From Limonium bicolor (Eukaryota > Streptophyta > Magnoliopsida > Caryophyllales > Plumbaginaceae): DNA of 64,000 nucleotides. The notes beneath the pieces were generated by a model that was not told the DNA's origin, searched no databases, and saw nothing but the letters and a program-made list of their open reading frames with translations. A program made the translations under genes and the position numbers. Shown piece after piece: positions 10,932 through 23,708 of the stretch (its first letter is position 1; every line of letters begins with the position of its first letter). Location of the stretch: NCBI GenBank assembly GCA_023374045.1, contig CM041777.1, forward strand, positions 478,183,594 to 478,247,593, in the 5' to 3' direction.

Positions 10932-12133
10932 TGGCTGGGTTATTTTGTGGAGTTCATAATATCGAAAAGGATATATGAAAGGCTCAGCGGGGGTGCCTAG
11001 GGTTTAATGTCAGGGTTCACAAGCTTTTGGCTATGTGGTGTGTACCTAGGTGCTTCGTCATTCCTGATAGTTGTGTATCCGCTCTTTGTTACTTTTCGCA
11101 GGTCTAAGAGTAAATTTACAAATTATCTCCTTCGGTCGGAGTTATGCCGTTTACTTTACCTTTGAATGTGGTCTCACCGGAGTCGTGTAAAAATGACACG
11201 CTCGTTCACTCGTGGTTTTTCCGCTCAAGACACTCTCGTGAATTTCACTCAGAGACTAGTTCACACGCTTAAACGAAAGATTAAAGATGATGATCCTGAA
11301 CTCAGATTGCCCCCAGCATTGACCTGGGGTTTATGACAACACTTAAACGGATGTGGATTTGGAACCGCTTCGTGGGTTATTTGGATATTATGTGGTGAGT
11401 TGTGGTGTTTGGTTAGCCATGTTCGAATTTTTAGAAACAAGAGACAAGTCGTTCCATTGCATAGTCAGAAAATGATTACTTCGTGATCCTTGAAAGACGT
11501 GAGTGCTCTTTTTTTTAAAAAAGTTTTTTCGAATAAATGAATGATGCCTCGTACCAAAATTATGAAAAATGAACTATGTTTTATTCAACAAAAAGAATAA
11601 TGTTGGAGATTACAAACTCAGGAAAACTACCGAAAACGATTCAAGGGAACTAACTACTACAAAAGTTGAAAGACAACTAATCAAGAAAAGGCATTTAATG
11701 AGAAAAACACTAAAAAACAACATTTCTGATGATGTCTGGGCACGCGTGCTCTACGCTCCCCACCATGTTCTTAGAATTGGAGCCCTTGGTCAATCAGATC
11801 CTGGATTCTGTGTTGTAGGGCTCTGCAGTGGTCAGTGTCGTGACCGGGCAGCTGATGAAAGTGACAAAATTGATTAAGATCCTTCCCCAAATGAGTAGTT
11901 CCTGGCCTCAGGGCGAGCGGTTGCATCGGATATCTTCCTCGAGCTCTTCAAGTGCTTGTCTTGGTGTTCGGCCGATGTCTGTAAACTCTCTCTGTCGAGA
12001 ACTCCGTCGGGATGGTTCTACTGTCCCACGCTCCAACCAGGTCCTCTTGACTGTCGATCACTGCCCTCCTCATGTTGCCTGGTTCTCTTACGGGTGCAGC
12101 TTTGGATGCAAGTTGCTGCTCCTGGTTGTCTGA

Positions 12134-12430
12134 TCACTTTCCTGAGTTTTGTACAATTTCTTTGACATTCTCCTCCGATCCTCGGACCCTAATGGAGCCA
12201 ACTTCAATGCAGTCATAAAGGGTGTTGAGAAGCCTGTCCACTAACTCATCCCGAGCTTGACGTTCGGACTCGAGGGAAAGAGCCTTTGCTTTCAACTCTT
12301 CGATAACAGCAACGTAGTTAGATTCCACGGCGTCCATGGCAGCACTATGCCTCTGCTCCATGGCTTCAATGGTGGCCATGTGCTTTTGTTCCAAAATTGC
12401 GAGTGGGCTTCCATGTCGATTGGACCGCAC
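12134..12430 (-). CDS. Small coiled-coil ORF of element E1, possible gag remnant
   Basis: A 98-residue minus-strand frame about 1.2 kb downstream of the E primer site, where gag would be expected. It is rich in Glu, Ala and Met with heptad-like spacing (EQKHMATIEAMEQRHSAAMD, later LSLESERQARDELVDRLLN), consistent with one coiled coil. No zinc knuckle or capsid domain is visible. In E2 the same protein (31204-31437) starts cleanly at MEAQLVILEQ. Here a one-base deletion puts that start out of frame, and the listed first Met is spurious. A C-to-T difference gives E2 an earlier stop. Function unknown; a gag-derived or structural protein is my best guess. Confidence 0.4.
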   Translation of the reverse strand: MRSNRHGSPLAILEQKHMATIEAMEQRHSAAMDAVESNYVAVIEELKAKALSLESERQARDELVDRLLNTLYDCIEVGSIRVRGSEENVKEIVQNSGK

Positions 12431-13611
12431 TTAGGACTTGAGTCTACCTGTGTCCAAGGTGTCCATTATTAGCTAACAAAGGAAGTGGGCTGAAAGATAC
12501 TAAGGTGAGAATGACGCTTCACAAGATAGATCAAAACAGACTTAGGCTGAAAGCAGTGGGCCAGGATACCCAGAGAATGAGGTGTTTGGGCTGGAGTATC
12601 TCTCAGACTGGAATTTGGACTGAAATGTAAACAGATGGTTTGATTGGGCCTGAGAGGTAACACCTAGATCTAGGGTTTTGGACCAGGGCCCGAAATAAGT
12701 CTACCTAGACTAGAATGAGCCCTTGGGCCGGAATGTGTTTGGGCCTGGAGTAAAGCACATGGGCTGGAATGGTCCCTAAATCACAAATGGGCCTAACTTT
12801 CTTTGGGCCAGAGAAGATGGTTGCTAAGCAGAAAAAGATTTTATTTTCAGAACTTGTGGGTTATTTCAAGTTCAGGTGGATTCCTTTTTTTTGGGCCTAG
12901 AACTAATTGGATAATTCAAATTGGGCCAGGAGAAATCACCTAAGTCTAAGCTTTTGGGCCGAAGCCCGAATGACTCACATATTAACCAAACAGGACCTCT
13001 GGCCACAACAAGAGCAGCCGCCAATTCGGTTGGGCTAGGTTATGTAGGAGAGTTCCTATCAATCTCTAGGCTGGGTAATGGGCCGATCATACAAGCAAAC
13101 AAGGCCCACACAAATTCAACATGTCCTCACTTGACGTTAAATCAATTTGGGTATGGATCGATCCGGAGAGGTGCTTGGGGCTGGGCCCAGGTCGCCACAA
13201 AGGAATAGGGCTTGCACGCTATTCTCTTTGGGCTTCCCCACTTTTTTCACATCACCTGAAGGTGTGCGTCTGCGGCCGGGTCTTTGACTGACCAAACAAT
13301 GGGCTAGGTAAGGACACTGCCAGGAAAACGCTTGGGGCTAAGGCCCAGGTATTAAGGGGATGTGGTTAGACGACATCCTCCTCTTTTCCCCCGCTTATTC
13401 ACATCACCTAAAAGGTGTGAGTCCCTGACAGGGGACCCTCAAACGGGTCCCGGGATGAAATCGGTTTAGGTGGACCCTTGCTCTCATATGATGCAAAGGT
13501 GCAGAAAATTAAAGTGCGCACAAAGTAAACAAACAAAATAATAAAGCCATAAATAACATTTTTCGAGTTAAGCCCTCTTTCTTAAAATTAATCAAGTTAA
13601 ATTAAGAGTTT

Positions 13612-13630
13612 GTCCCCAGCAGAGTCGCCA
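13612..13630 (-). other. Primer binding site of element E1
   Basis: Minus strand TGGCGACTCTGCTGGGGAC, three bases after the LTR end GGCTCACA. It begins with TGG, as required to pair with a tRNA CCA end. The tRNA identity needs a tRNA library; some plant Tat/Ogre-type elements use primer sites of this class. Confidence 0.75.
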
Positions 13631-13633
13631 GTC

Positions 13634-15677
13634 TGTGAGCCTCGATTTTAAACCCTATCCTATGTGATTAACTTGATTGGGATCTAATCGGGTTTTAGGT
13701 CCACTTATAGCCTAAGATTAATAACTATGTCATATAACAATAATTATTAAAACCTAAGCTAGCTCACTGGAACCTATTATGAGTCGCCACCTAATTTTAA
13801 CCTAGATCAAATTAGGAAAGGAGAGTTCGGGTTCGGGGGCTTATATTCGACTTATTAGGGTTCAAATTACTTTCATTACCCTTCCTAGGTCGTTTTTCCT
13901 CTACTTGGTCTATTTACGGCTTTCTACAAAGTTGTTTTTAACCTAGGTGCGCGCTTCTGTTTTTTTTTTTATTTTTTACGTTTTTTTGACAGAAAATTAA
14001 AGTGAAATTGAAAGTTACCTAAACTAGGGTTTCGGAGGCAGAATTAGGTCAAATTTTTATGCCGCCCGTGGCCACGGACCTAATGTCCGAACCCACGGAC
14101 CCTAGTTAACCTATTAACATAAAGTTGAATTTAAACAGAAACGAGATTTTGAAAAGTCCGGGGCCACGGACAGGACGTCCGTGGGCCCGGACATGTTTTA
14201 TAAAACCCTAACTTTTGAAAATAAAAATATCCCGCCACCGTCCGGGGGCGTCCGGCTTTCGGACAGAGCGTCCGGGACCCCGGACATAGCGTCCGTGGGT
14301 GCGGACCGACCTCGGACGGCGGCGTTAAGGCTGTTCCCGGCGGTGTTTTTGGCTCAAAATTTATGGGTACGTAGCCTGAAAGATTCTAAACATGTTAGTG
14401 ATCAAAAGTTTTCAATTTGACTACGAATTAAGGACGAAACTTATTGAACAAGTTAGTGGACAGAAACGCAAACAAACCTTAATTCAGAAGCAAAGAAAAG
14501 TCAGTTCGAACAGGAATTTCAACCAGAAGCGTATTGTGATCAGTGGAGTTAAAGAATTCGAATTCTAACCTGTTTTGGCTTCGGGATTTGGTTGTTCCTT
14601 CACGTCGGGAAACTTCGAACGCGTCGTTCGTAGCCGATCCGGTTCAGCTTCGACCCGAGTTTCTGATTTCTTCTTCCTTGTATGATTAAGGACGGTTTGC
14701 TTCTGTTTTTGTGATGTTTTGGTGCTTGGAAGTTCAATAGGAGAAGAAAGGATGAGTTTTTGGTGATTTTGGGGTGATTTCTGCAGTGTTTCGGTATTGA
14801 TTTGAGGCTTGGAAGTGTAAAAACGTGGGAAGAAGGTTTGTGGCTGTGTTCTCTGACTTTGGAGGTGTTCTTCCCTGCCCTAGTTCGTTTTTTGGGGGTC
14901 CTTTTATAGAAAGAGCATGGTCAAATTGATAGAGCAAGATCTTTATCTAAAACGCTGATTTCGTGCTCTAAGGGAATCTGATTTTGTAAATTATGTTTCA
15001 GGCCGAGATAAATTATGAAATTTTAACTGAAGATAAAGGATGATTTTTAGAATTTTGAGAGTTGGAATCGGGTTATTTTGATAAATAACCGATTAGATAA
15101 AAATCTTGCAATCTGGAATCTCCCATAATTCATAACTTATTATTGGAAAGTCGAAATAACGAAATTCCAACGGCATTAGTCTCTAATAAACATCCTCTAT
15201 CTTGTGTTAAAATTGCATGACGTTTTGTTTTAATTTCGGTATTTTCCATAGGAGAGAGAAAATTGCAAAAATGATTGAATTTCTCTTTTAAATTTTGGGC
15301 TAAGGTACCAAATAAAATAATTTCAGGTTTATGACTGTATGTAGTCATGCTAACCATGTGACAATTTTATTTTAATTTTGGAAACCTTTTATTATTTCTA
15401 TTTTGAGGTTATTTCATGTGTTAATTAAAGAAATTAGCTTATAATATGAATTAAAAGCTAAATTTCCAGAATAAATATTATCAGAAAATCATGAAATACC
15501 TTTCATAATGACTATGATATTTGGAAGTGTTTGGAGATAATAACAAGTCATATGAAAATAGAAAATCCCGATAATGTCCTTGGAAAATCCCGCCTTGGTG
15601 CTTTTTGACCCCTTTTGCCCTTTGTAACACGTATGCCTTAGAGACTACTCCGAGGGGTTGAGATGTTGGGTATAACA
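13634..15677 (-). repeat. Element E1, 5' LTR
   Basis: 2,044 bp, the upstream LTR in the element's own direction. Both E copies read TTGAGATGTTGGG here against TTGAGATTTTGGG in the opposite LTR. The two copies therefore descend from one insertion. Confidence 0.85.
14900..14910 (-). promoter_or_regulatory. TATA box of element E1
   Basis: Minus strand TCTATAAAAGG, a near-ideal plant TATA box about 770 bp into the 5' LTR. Transcription would start some 30 bp downstream, near 14870. The same word is kept in the other E LTRs (about 7691, 26687 and 33939). Confidence 0.7.
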
Positions 15678-16052
15678 ACCACCGTTCGAGAGAGTAGTAC
15701 GGGGACTGCTATGTAAGCATGGGTAGTTGTATGAAAAGGGATTGTACTTGTAATGTATTGGGAAATTGAAAGTCCAAGCTGTATCGGTAACTTAAGGATT
15801 GTAGTATACTCGGTATAGTAATGAATTGAAGTTGTAATTGAATTATGGATGAGTAAGCAATGGGAAGTATTGTATTATGTAGAGTACTCGGTATGTTCAC
15901 ATTCATCAGACCGATAGTATGTAGAATTGTAACTCGCCTTGTTAGTCACGTGGGTGACTAACGGCATTGTACACCCGCCGTTGAGTAAGTAATATCCGCT
16001 GCGAAGGTAAGTATGGTACAGTAATGACGGTATTAGCGGTAGAGGTATTACA
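15678..16052 (+). repeat. Element A, LTR 1, end part
   Basis: Begins with the second ACCAC duplication copy (15678-15682) and continues LTR A to its end GAGGTATTACA at 16052. Includes the block GTCACGTGGGTGACTAACGG also seen in modified form in B and C. Confidence 0.85.
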
Positions 16053-16057
16053 AAAAG

Positions 16058-16085
16058 TGGTATCAGAGCGAAGTATCGCTCTGAT
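16058..16085 (+). other. Met-tRNA primer binding site within a perfect hairpin (A)
   Basis: TGGTATCAGAGC (16058-16069) is the common plant initiator Met-tRNA primer site. ATCAGAGCGA (16062-16071) pairs perfectly with TCGCTCTGAT (16076-16085) across the loop AGTA, so most of the PBS is in a hairpin stem. The same 24 bases occur in A's second internal region and in B. Confidence 0.88.
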
Positions 16086-19000
16086 GGATGAAATACCGAG
16101 TTTAGGTAAATACCGAGTTAGGAAGTAGAGACTTAGGGCTAAGGGTTGAGTGTTAGCGTGTGAGGTACGCTAGTTAGGAACTTCCGCGTGAACCGGAAAC
16201 CTACAACAACCATACCCCGCCCTCCGCAACCCACGATAATAAGTTAGGAGAATAACGCCAGTGTGATGGAAAGACCTCTCACACTCGGGTAACACCCGCT
16301 CTGGCAGTTGCAAGTAAACCTCATTAGAAAAAGAACCTTTCATACGGTAGAGTCCAAGAGCTGGAAGTCCCGAAGACGGTTCCCGTTGGATGATGATGAC
16401 CGCACTTAATGGCGGAGGATTGAAGATCCTAAATAAAGGATAGTGGAATTTATGGCACCATGGGGTGACCTGCTTCGCAGTCGCAAGAACCATGAGTAGC
16501 CAGCAAGAAGAGAAGCACAATCGCACAATGAAACGAAGAGAGAGTAGCAAGCCCGAGACAAGAGAGTCTATGGACTGTAATGTTTGATAATACCAACAAC
16601 GGTATGCAAACCGACTAAGGAATTAGTCGAGGTTGGATTAACACCAAACCTATACGCCAAGAGGCTGCAATAACCGAACGACATAGTTCAGGTGACAATG
16701 GAAGTAATCATAAAGCATATACCCATAGGACTACTACGTGGTTCCTAAGGATAAGTCAAGTCTCATTAACCACAGTGAAGGTGTGAGGCACCCGGATTGA
16801 CGACAACCAGGTCAAGTACACTGAGAAACGACTCAAGAGATTGATCACCAAGATCAAAAGATCAAAGGAAGATCTAATAAGACCACCAATTATGGATGGA
16901 AAAGATACCGTAACCGGTATACGTTAACCGAAAACAACCTACCCGCGCACTTGCCCAGGGCAAGTGCAGCAACTACAAGACGGTTGGAAGACTTTTAACA
17001 ACCCGCAAATACCTGCTAAAGTAACACTATGATGAATGGAGCAAATATAGGATCACCAATCCTAAGTATTTAAATAATGAAACCTCGGAAAGGCCTAACG
17101 GCCCGACCATTGTATTAAGAGTATACCGGTCAGCAAGAAGCTGAACACGGTCAAGACCTGAATCATGGCAACGCCATGATGAATTTCTTTTAACACCGAA
17201 CCGTTATTTCAAAACCCAAAACTTTTCTTTCAAAACTATGAACCCTTCTTTTAAACCTTGGATTTTAAAACCCAACAGACGGAATTACGGTGAGTATCAT
17301 AGAATGATACAAGAGGAGTTGACAATAGAATACTTCACCTAGGCGCGTGACGAACACTACGAGTGTACCCAAATACGGGATGTGGGACGACCGCACTCCG
17401 AAGGAGCTTGCGGGCCTGACAGATAGTTAGGTAAGTGGTAACGTGCCAAAAGGTACCCCACGTATGTATACATGTAGTGTACGAAACACGGGAAGTAGTC
17501 AACTCCGTTCTACGGACCATAAGTAAATTTGAAACAGAACAGTTGGTTACCTCAACCGAACAAAGGAAACTCAGATTAGCTACAAGCTAAGGAGTCAGAA
17601 ACTCACTTCAGGAGAACCACTAAGAGTTGAAAGTGCAAGAAGCACTAACAACGGGATAAGACATTGGATATGTCTCGAGGATATGAAGGTAAAGCATGAT
17701 AACTGGAAGGAATACCCAGTCTAAGCACAGTAAGGCAAATGCCTAACATTAACACAGCAGTGTTCAATGAACGGGATAGAATTCCCAGAACAACTACCAC
17801 AAACACACAGGGTGATGTTATAAGGTACCAGGAATACCATTCATCACCGGAAGGGATATCAAATCCGTTATAACACAAGGAAAAACACCAATGGTCTACC
17901 CTAAGAACGGGAGACGTTACAACCCTCAACGGATAACTCAGATCCAGAACCTCAAGGTAGGACAATAAACTGAACATACTCATAAATGTCAGTCAGATGC
18001 TACCGTATAATCGGTACTACCCAGGAGCAATCCATAAAGGGTATCAAGTCAATACAGTTGAACGAGATGTTGTGGTAAAAACACCACAATCGGAACGAAC
18101 ATCTGGTTAGAACACCGAAGGGATCCCACTTGTTAGGGGATATCCCAACTTAATAAATAGTATGGATTAATACCAAGATACAAAAGGGTCTCCAACGAAC
18201 GGAAGCATGATGCGACGATCTTATCATGGAGCCCAGTATCACCTCCAACTCAGCGATAGCTTACAGAGAAGTAACCACTGGGGAACGACCTATGATGAGC
18301 AGAGCTCTAGGCAATATAGCTAGTAGGCCGTGGAACTATTACCACAAACAACCCAACGGTTGCAAAACCAATGTGAACTATATGGAAAGTGGTCAAGGAT
18401 GACACCGATAAAAGAGTAACAACCAATGAATGAGGATGCCCCTCATAGATGTGAGACCGCAAGAGCGGCGAACACATGAATCCCAGGAAGGGGATACCAT
18501 CAGTAACTGCCAGGGAATATATCCCTTTCAGAACTACTAATGTAGTGAAGCTTGAGCATACAAATATTGTCAAGCAATGTAAAATAAGCGTCAACAGTGA
18601 TTGTTGACAAACAAGGAGTAATCGGTTCAGAAGGAACATAATCATTGTATAAATGATAGAGACGCATGAGCTGAAGCTAACAACAGTGGATGCCATGTAG
18701 ACCAATACTGTGGAATCAGTAAGAACATGGTGCGCAGCAGGCGACCAATGTATATGAATAATCACCCAATACTATGGGGTTGTTAACACGAGATGGTAGA
18801 CGGACCGGGCAACAAGCCAGAAGTTTGCACCAAGTAATGAAGCACCACCTGAAAGAGTAACGATCAGTCCTATTGCGACCTCATAAGAGAGTTACTGCCA
18901 AGAGTTTACACCTCTGCACTCTGTAGGACTGAGTGTTTTGGTATTGCACTTGTGCAGTTAATGATCGAGTGGGATAGCTAGGAATATGAGAAAATGTAAA

Positions 19001-20028
19001 TCGTGGTAAAACCTTCCTTTCACCAGCAAACATGGCATAAGCCAGACAAGCAAAAGCTTAGAAACAAACCGTGCGGCCTAAGGCCAAAGAAGCACGAAGA
19101 GGGTGAAACACACCAACAATCACAAGATGTGAATTCCATTGGAATAAAAGTGAAAGGAGACTTAAGGAAGTCACAAGGACCGATGCATCGAAAATGCAAG
19201 GTCGTACAAGTAAAGAACACTTGTAATGAACCAGAGAAACTGGTATAGTTCAGAAGCTACTAACAATAGAGGAAGCACTACAACTAAGTAGTGACTTAAC
19301 CTCACCCGACAATAAGTCGGAGGAGCCAAGTGAATGATCACTACCAAACACAACAGTAGGTATATAGATTGCTAGAGAGCTGGTTATAAATCTAAAACCC
19401 ATCGAGTTCGAGCACGGTAAAAGAACACCACACTTGGTCAATAAACCTTATTCCCACAATAAGAGGGATAAAAAGGTGATGGGTAGCACGTTAAGGATAA
19501 CAGGAAGGGCGAATAACCCAAGTTATCAGGGTCGCGCAGCAGAAGCTAGTGGGTCCAGAATTCTAAGTGACATACACCTAGAACCGAACCCGGTTAAGAG
19601 TTAAATAAACTCCGATGAAAATTCTTGATGCAGGGACTAACCGATAGTACGGTTAAGACCCGTTGATCAAGGAACATTGTATAATAGACCGCATGGAAAC
19701 TGAACCACTCCATGACGGCTGAATGCCTTCGACCAATGTTCAATATTGACACATGGTAGATTATGTGGGCGTAATCCCTTTTAAGGGGGGAAGAGCGAAA
19801 ACCGCGAAATGTATGTTTTACGTGATAGGTGCGTAAACTACAATGCGCATAGCGCAAGAAAATTCGTTTTGATGGTTGATACTTATGTTACATAAACATT
19901 TATATTCACTCATCGTGTAATTGTGGTAATCTGAGAAGCAAGTATAGGAAAAGGAGTAGTGAAACTCCAGGGGAATGAGAACCCCGATTGGTAATAGTAT
20001 GAGGAATGAGTATGTATGGGAGACTTGA

Positions 20029-20105
20029 GGAGTATAAATCGGTTTGGAACCAATGTATGTAATGAGTATAAATCGGTATACAACCGATGTATTTTATGAG
20101 TATAA
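20029..20105. repeat. GAGTATAAATCGGT short tandem repeat
   Basis: Three copies of GAGTATAAAT(C/T)(G/T)GG with spacers containing CCAATGTAT or CCGATGTAT, in A's internal region. The second copy is at 39044-39122. Confidence 0.6.
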
Positions 20106-20758
20106 ATTTGGTATAGCAAATTAATGGGATATTACACCCATGAATTTCTTGAGTATAGTAGTTGGAGATGATGTAGTAATAGTTGATGAGATGATTAGTA
20201 AGTAAGTAAGTGAATCATATAAATTGGAAAATGTATGTGTATGATTATGAGTAGCAAGATTAAAAAGATAGAAAACGAAATGATGTTTGACGAGCTGTCT
20301 GTTTGTATTGAGGTGGGAAGTGGAACTTGATTTGCTAGCGATCAAGGGAAGCCAAACACAAATTGGAGTGGAAGGATAATTCAACACCAATGCTGATCAC
20401 ATTGGGGTTGAAGGACTCTGGAAGCTCCCTTAAGTGGCCACAATAATAACACTAGTAATAGGAATAATCATCATAAATTGAAATTGGGAGATGTATGCAA
20501 GTTTTCAAAATGAATTTCCAAAACTAATTTGGTACAATGTTTTCTTCAAACTTGAGAATGAGGATCGGTTTTGAAACCGCTCCCACGGGCGCTAGTGGAT
20601 CTTCCATGCCTAGGCACGGGTATCCGGTCGAAACCATAGGAGGAGAAGCTAGTTGTGAGTCGGTGGGAGTGTTGAATAGTTTTGAAACCACTACACCGGT
20701 TGTACGGTAACAGTGTGTGTTTTGTATTTTTCCAAGGGCACTGGGGCAGCGTAGTCCC

Positions 20759-20811
20759 GAGTAAGTATGAGTAAGTATGAGTAAAGTATGCGTAAGTAAG
20801 TATGAGTAAGT
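20759..20811. repeat. GTAAGTATGA minisatellite
   Basis: Five copies of GTAAGTATGA or a variant, in A's internal region before the PPT. It resembles the GAGTA repeats in LTR A. The second copy is near 39769-39820. Confidence 0.6.
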
Positions 20812-21184
20812 GCCTGAGGATCTCTATATGTGCAAATGAATTTGATCAGAACCAAAGGACCATGGAGCCAGAAAGTGTAAGTGCTCAAGTCATGACGACC
20901 GTGAAACAGAAAGCGTAAGTGTTCAAACGTGACCGATACCTGAGGGATCACTCGCCATTGGGGGAGGATTGTACCTAATTATCTGCGGATGGACCCCCTT
21001 GGAGAGAAGTAAAACGGATATTTTTGATTGCTATGCATGCAGTGACATGCTATTTGGATGCGTAGTATGCATCATGTCAGACATTGGGAGTTTGACAAGT
21101 TATATGTAGAGGTCATAACCTTAGCATAAAGTATTTATGCAAGTAATAATTTTAGATTCACCAACTTTGAGGGCAAAGTTCTTT

Positions 21185-21197
21185 AAGGGGGGTAGAT
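21185..21197 (+). other. Polypurine tract of element A (first)
   Basis: AAGGGGGGTAGAT directly before LTR 2 (TGAAATACC). It is identical in form to the PPT of element B at 61247-61259. The second A copy (40193-40205) has one G fewer. Confidence 0.85.
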
Positions 21198-23381
21198 TGA
21201 AATACCCCGAACTTAAATATGGTGATTAAATTATTCTAATATGGTATTTAAGGGCCTAATAGGGCCTAAATAATTTTGGTAAAGAAAATAAATCCAAAAG
21301 AAATGAGAAAACGCTTAGAAAGCGGAAAACGCTAATGTAAGCATTAAATAACCATAGGGTGTACGAGACCTCGGTTATAGTATCGTAAGGATTCCTAAGG
21401 CTTATTCATGCCTAATTAGTATATGGGAATGATTCCCGAAGAAAACGGATCCGAATAATGTATTAAAACGCTAATAGAACTTTAGTGCACGTTTTTCGAG
21501 AAAACCCGAAAACGTGATGGTAAGTGGTCAAACGAACCCGTAAAAATTATAAATCATTAATTAACAATAATTAAGCATCAATGGGAGCTTAGCCAATAAA
21601 AATAAAGAAACGAGGAAATTCCGGAAAACGGGCCCGGTTAGTGAATAGTATCAAAACCGGTAAAATAACGAGCGTTTCTGTAAACGAAAAACGCTCCAGC
21701 TAGTATAACAGTGGGGGCCGGTTTTTACTGGTGTAGACAGCCTCTCACACACACACACTAGACTAGTTACTAATTAACAAGTCAAAAAGCAAAAGAAGAA
21801 AAAAAGTACAAAAGCACTTTAGCTCTCTCTCTCCCCTCATTTCTCTCTTTTCTTTTTCTCTTTCCTCTTCATCCCCTCCTCCCACCGATTTGCCTCTCTC
21901 TCTCTCTCTCTGGTTGGGGGGCGATTTTTGGAGCTCCACAAAGCTCCCATGGATTCTCCATCTTCCCAAGCTTGCCCAAGCTCCATTAAAACTCCAATCT
22001 CAAAATAATTACATATTTGTGATCTCCGCTTCATCCTCTACATTTCTATCTTTTCAAAATTCGAAAAGGATGAGCTTCATCTCCATGGGTTTTCCCCATT
22101 TGAAGAGAAAAGCACACCATTGTGAAGCTTGGAGTCTCCTCTTTCCAACATGGTAAAAATCTTCATGAAAAACTCAAGCTTTCTCCACCTCCTTGTGTAA
22201 CCGATTTTTGCCCTTCTTGTAATGCCTTGTTCTCTCTTTGTTTGAGCTTGGTTCAACTCTCCAATGGTGGAGGAGCTCTCCTTTGTATTCAAGGCTTAAA
22301 AACCTCTCTTGAAACTCTAAGGTAAAACCCTAACTTGTGGTAATTTAAACCCTTCATTTAATTAGTGGTGTTATAAGAGGTTAGAAGTTTAATTATGTTC
22401 TCTTTATGTAATTGGGTGTGGGGATGGAGTTTGGTAACTCCATCCCCCACAAAATCGATTTGAACAAGAAAGAGAGGAAGAGGAGAAATTGAAAAGAAAT
22501 GAAGGAATCAAAAGCTCAAGGTAAGAGCTCCTTCTTAATGCTTAATTTAATGCATTAGTGTAATGGGAATGGGTAAACAAATAAAAGAACATAAACCATT
22601 GTATTAGAATTGTAATTGTGAAGGTTGGGTATTTGTGAACAAGTATGTGGATTGTAGGCCTTAGAGCCAAGGAATTGTGTATGTGTATTGATATGGTTTT
22701 TGAGGAATTAATGATGTATTAAGATTGCTTGTATTGCTGGTAGGACCCTTGTATGGGTGTGGCTAGAATAGGAGTGATTTTGGTGATAATGGGTATGTGT
22801 GGATAAGTGAGGATTGTAGGTGAACTATGGCAAAATTTTGGTAGGAATATGTACATTTGTGGATGACTTGGTGAATGGGAGAACCAAGGTATGTATTGGG
22901 GATAATGGATATGTTTAATGACCGTGGAGTAGTGGTTGTAATATAAGAAGGAAAGGATATAAAATCTGTAGCAAGAAGTGTAGTGAAACATTGTAGAAAC
23001 TAGAGAAAAACTAGTGTGCAAGATTTTGTAAAAATAGTGTTGGACTTGGGTATAGATGGTGCAATCACTTGGAAATGAATTGGCATGGTAAGATGAGATA
23101 TTTGGGATGCTAGTAATGGTATTGGAAGAAGGAGTAATGAATGGTGGAAGCTGGAACAAAATCTGTAGCATGGAGGGATGAAAAGCTGTTGTAAGTGTGG
23201 AAAAGGAATGAAGGAATTGTGTAAGTTATTTGATGGATTTAGTAATGGGATTGATGGATGGATTGAGGTATATTAGGAAGCCTAAATGGCACTAAAACAT
23301 GTGGGATTACATGTAGGAAGATTGGGGAAGTAGTGAGTAAAAGAGAGGACTGAAAACAGATTTTGAAACTGAAGTACTGGG

Positions 23382-23708
23382 CCGGACCGGACTTGCGACC
23401 GAACCTGCAAGTTCGGTCGAGCCCAGAATTTCAAAGACGGGAAACCTTCTGGAATAGACCGGACTTGTGACCGGACATGCAAGTTCGGTCGGACCAGAAA
23501 ATTCTCCCGTCTGAAACCTTCTGGAATGGACCGAACTTGCGACCGGACTTGCAAGTTCGGTCGGCCAGAAAAACTCCGCAGATGAAAGCTTCTGGAATGG
23601 ACCGAACTTGCGACCGGACTTGCAAGTTCGGTCGAGACAGAAAATTTCCATACTGATAGCTACTGGAATGGACCGGACTTGCGACCGACCCTACAAGTCC
23701 GGTCGAGT
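23382..23708. repeat. LTR hairpin array, 5 units (A, LTR 2)
   Basis: Same five-unit array as 4416-4741, with only a few single-base differences. Confidence 0.85.

Larger units (their letters stand above)
8467..13633 (-). other. Element E1 internal region, no identifiable pol
   Basis: 5.2 kb between the two E1 LTRs. Apart from the listed minisatellites, hairpins and two small ORFs I see no protease, RT, RNase H or integrase motif on either strand. The stretch 10930-12130 has no gene I can support. 12480-13610 is rich in GGGCC/TGGGC words with two CACATCACCT..AGGTGTG short inverted repeats near 13247 and 13400, and is probably the untranslated leader. Confidence 0.6.
6392..15677 (-). mobile_element. 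Element E, copy 1: LTR retrotransposon on the minus strand nested in A's LTR 1
   Basis: The 9,286-bp insertion is bounded by TG (6392) and CA (15677) and by the exact 5-bp duplication ACCAC (6387-6391 and 15678-15682). LTR A3 has the empty site with one ACCAC (44407-44411). Read on the minus strand: 5' LTR 15677-13634, primer site 13630-13612, internal region, polypurine tract at 8481-8467, 3' LTR 8466-6392. The primer site starts TGGCGACTCTGCTGGGG, a class used by some plant Ty3/gypsy elements, perhaps Tat/Ogre-like; the lineage is inferred. The internal region (5.2 kb) lacks identifiable protease, RT or integrase, so it is non-autonomous. A TATA box in each LTR fits minus-strand transcription. 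Confidence 0.88.
16053..21197 (+). other. Element A, first internal region, no identifiable gag or pol
   Basis: 5.1 kb between PBS and PPT. I find no zinc knuckle, protease, RT or integrase motif in any frame. Small frames exist, for example one starting MSSQQEEKHNRT near 16494, which is broken in this copy and longer in the second (35520-35702). None is convincing. Short perfect inverted repeats occur, such as GCACTTGCCC-A-GGGCAAGTGC (16947-16967) and ATCATGGC-AAC-GCCATGAT (about 17163-17181). The end ACTTTGAGGGCAAAGTTC before the PPT closely matches element B. Confidence 0.65.

Noticed and set aside
16170..16550. 126-codon minus-strand frame in A's internal region
   Set aside because: Not open at the same length in the second copy (35371-35592 is broken), no recognisable motif, and antisense to the element.
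18307..18765. 152-codon hydrophobic minus-strand frame resembling a membrane protein
   Set aside because: Shortened and broken in the near-identical copy at 37567-37788; antisense composition gives the apparent hydrophobicity.
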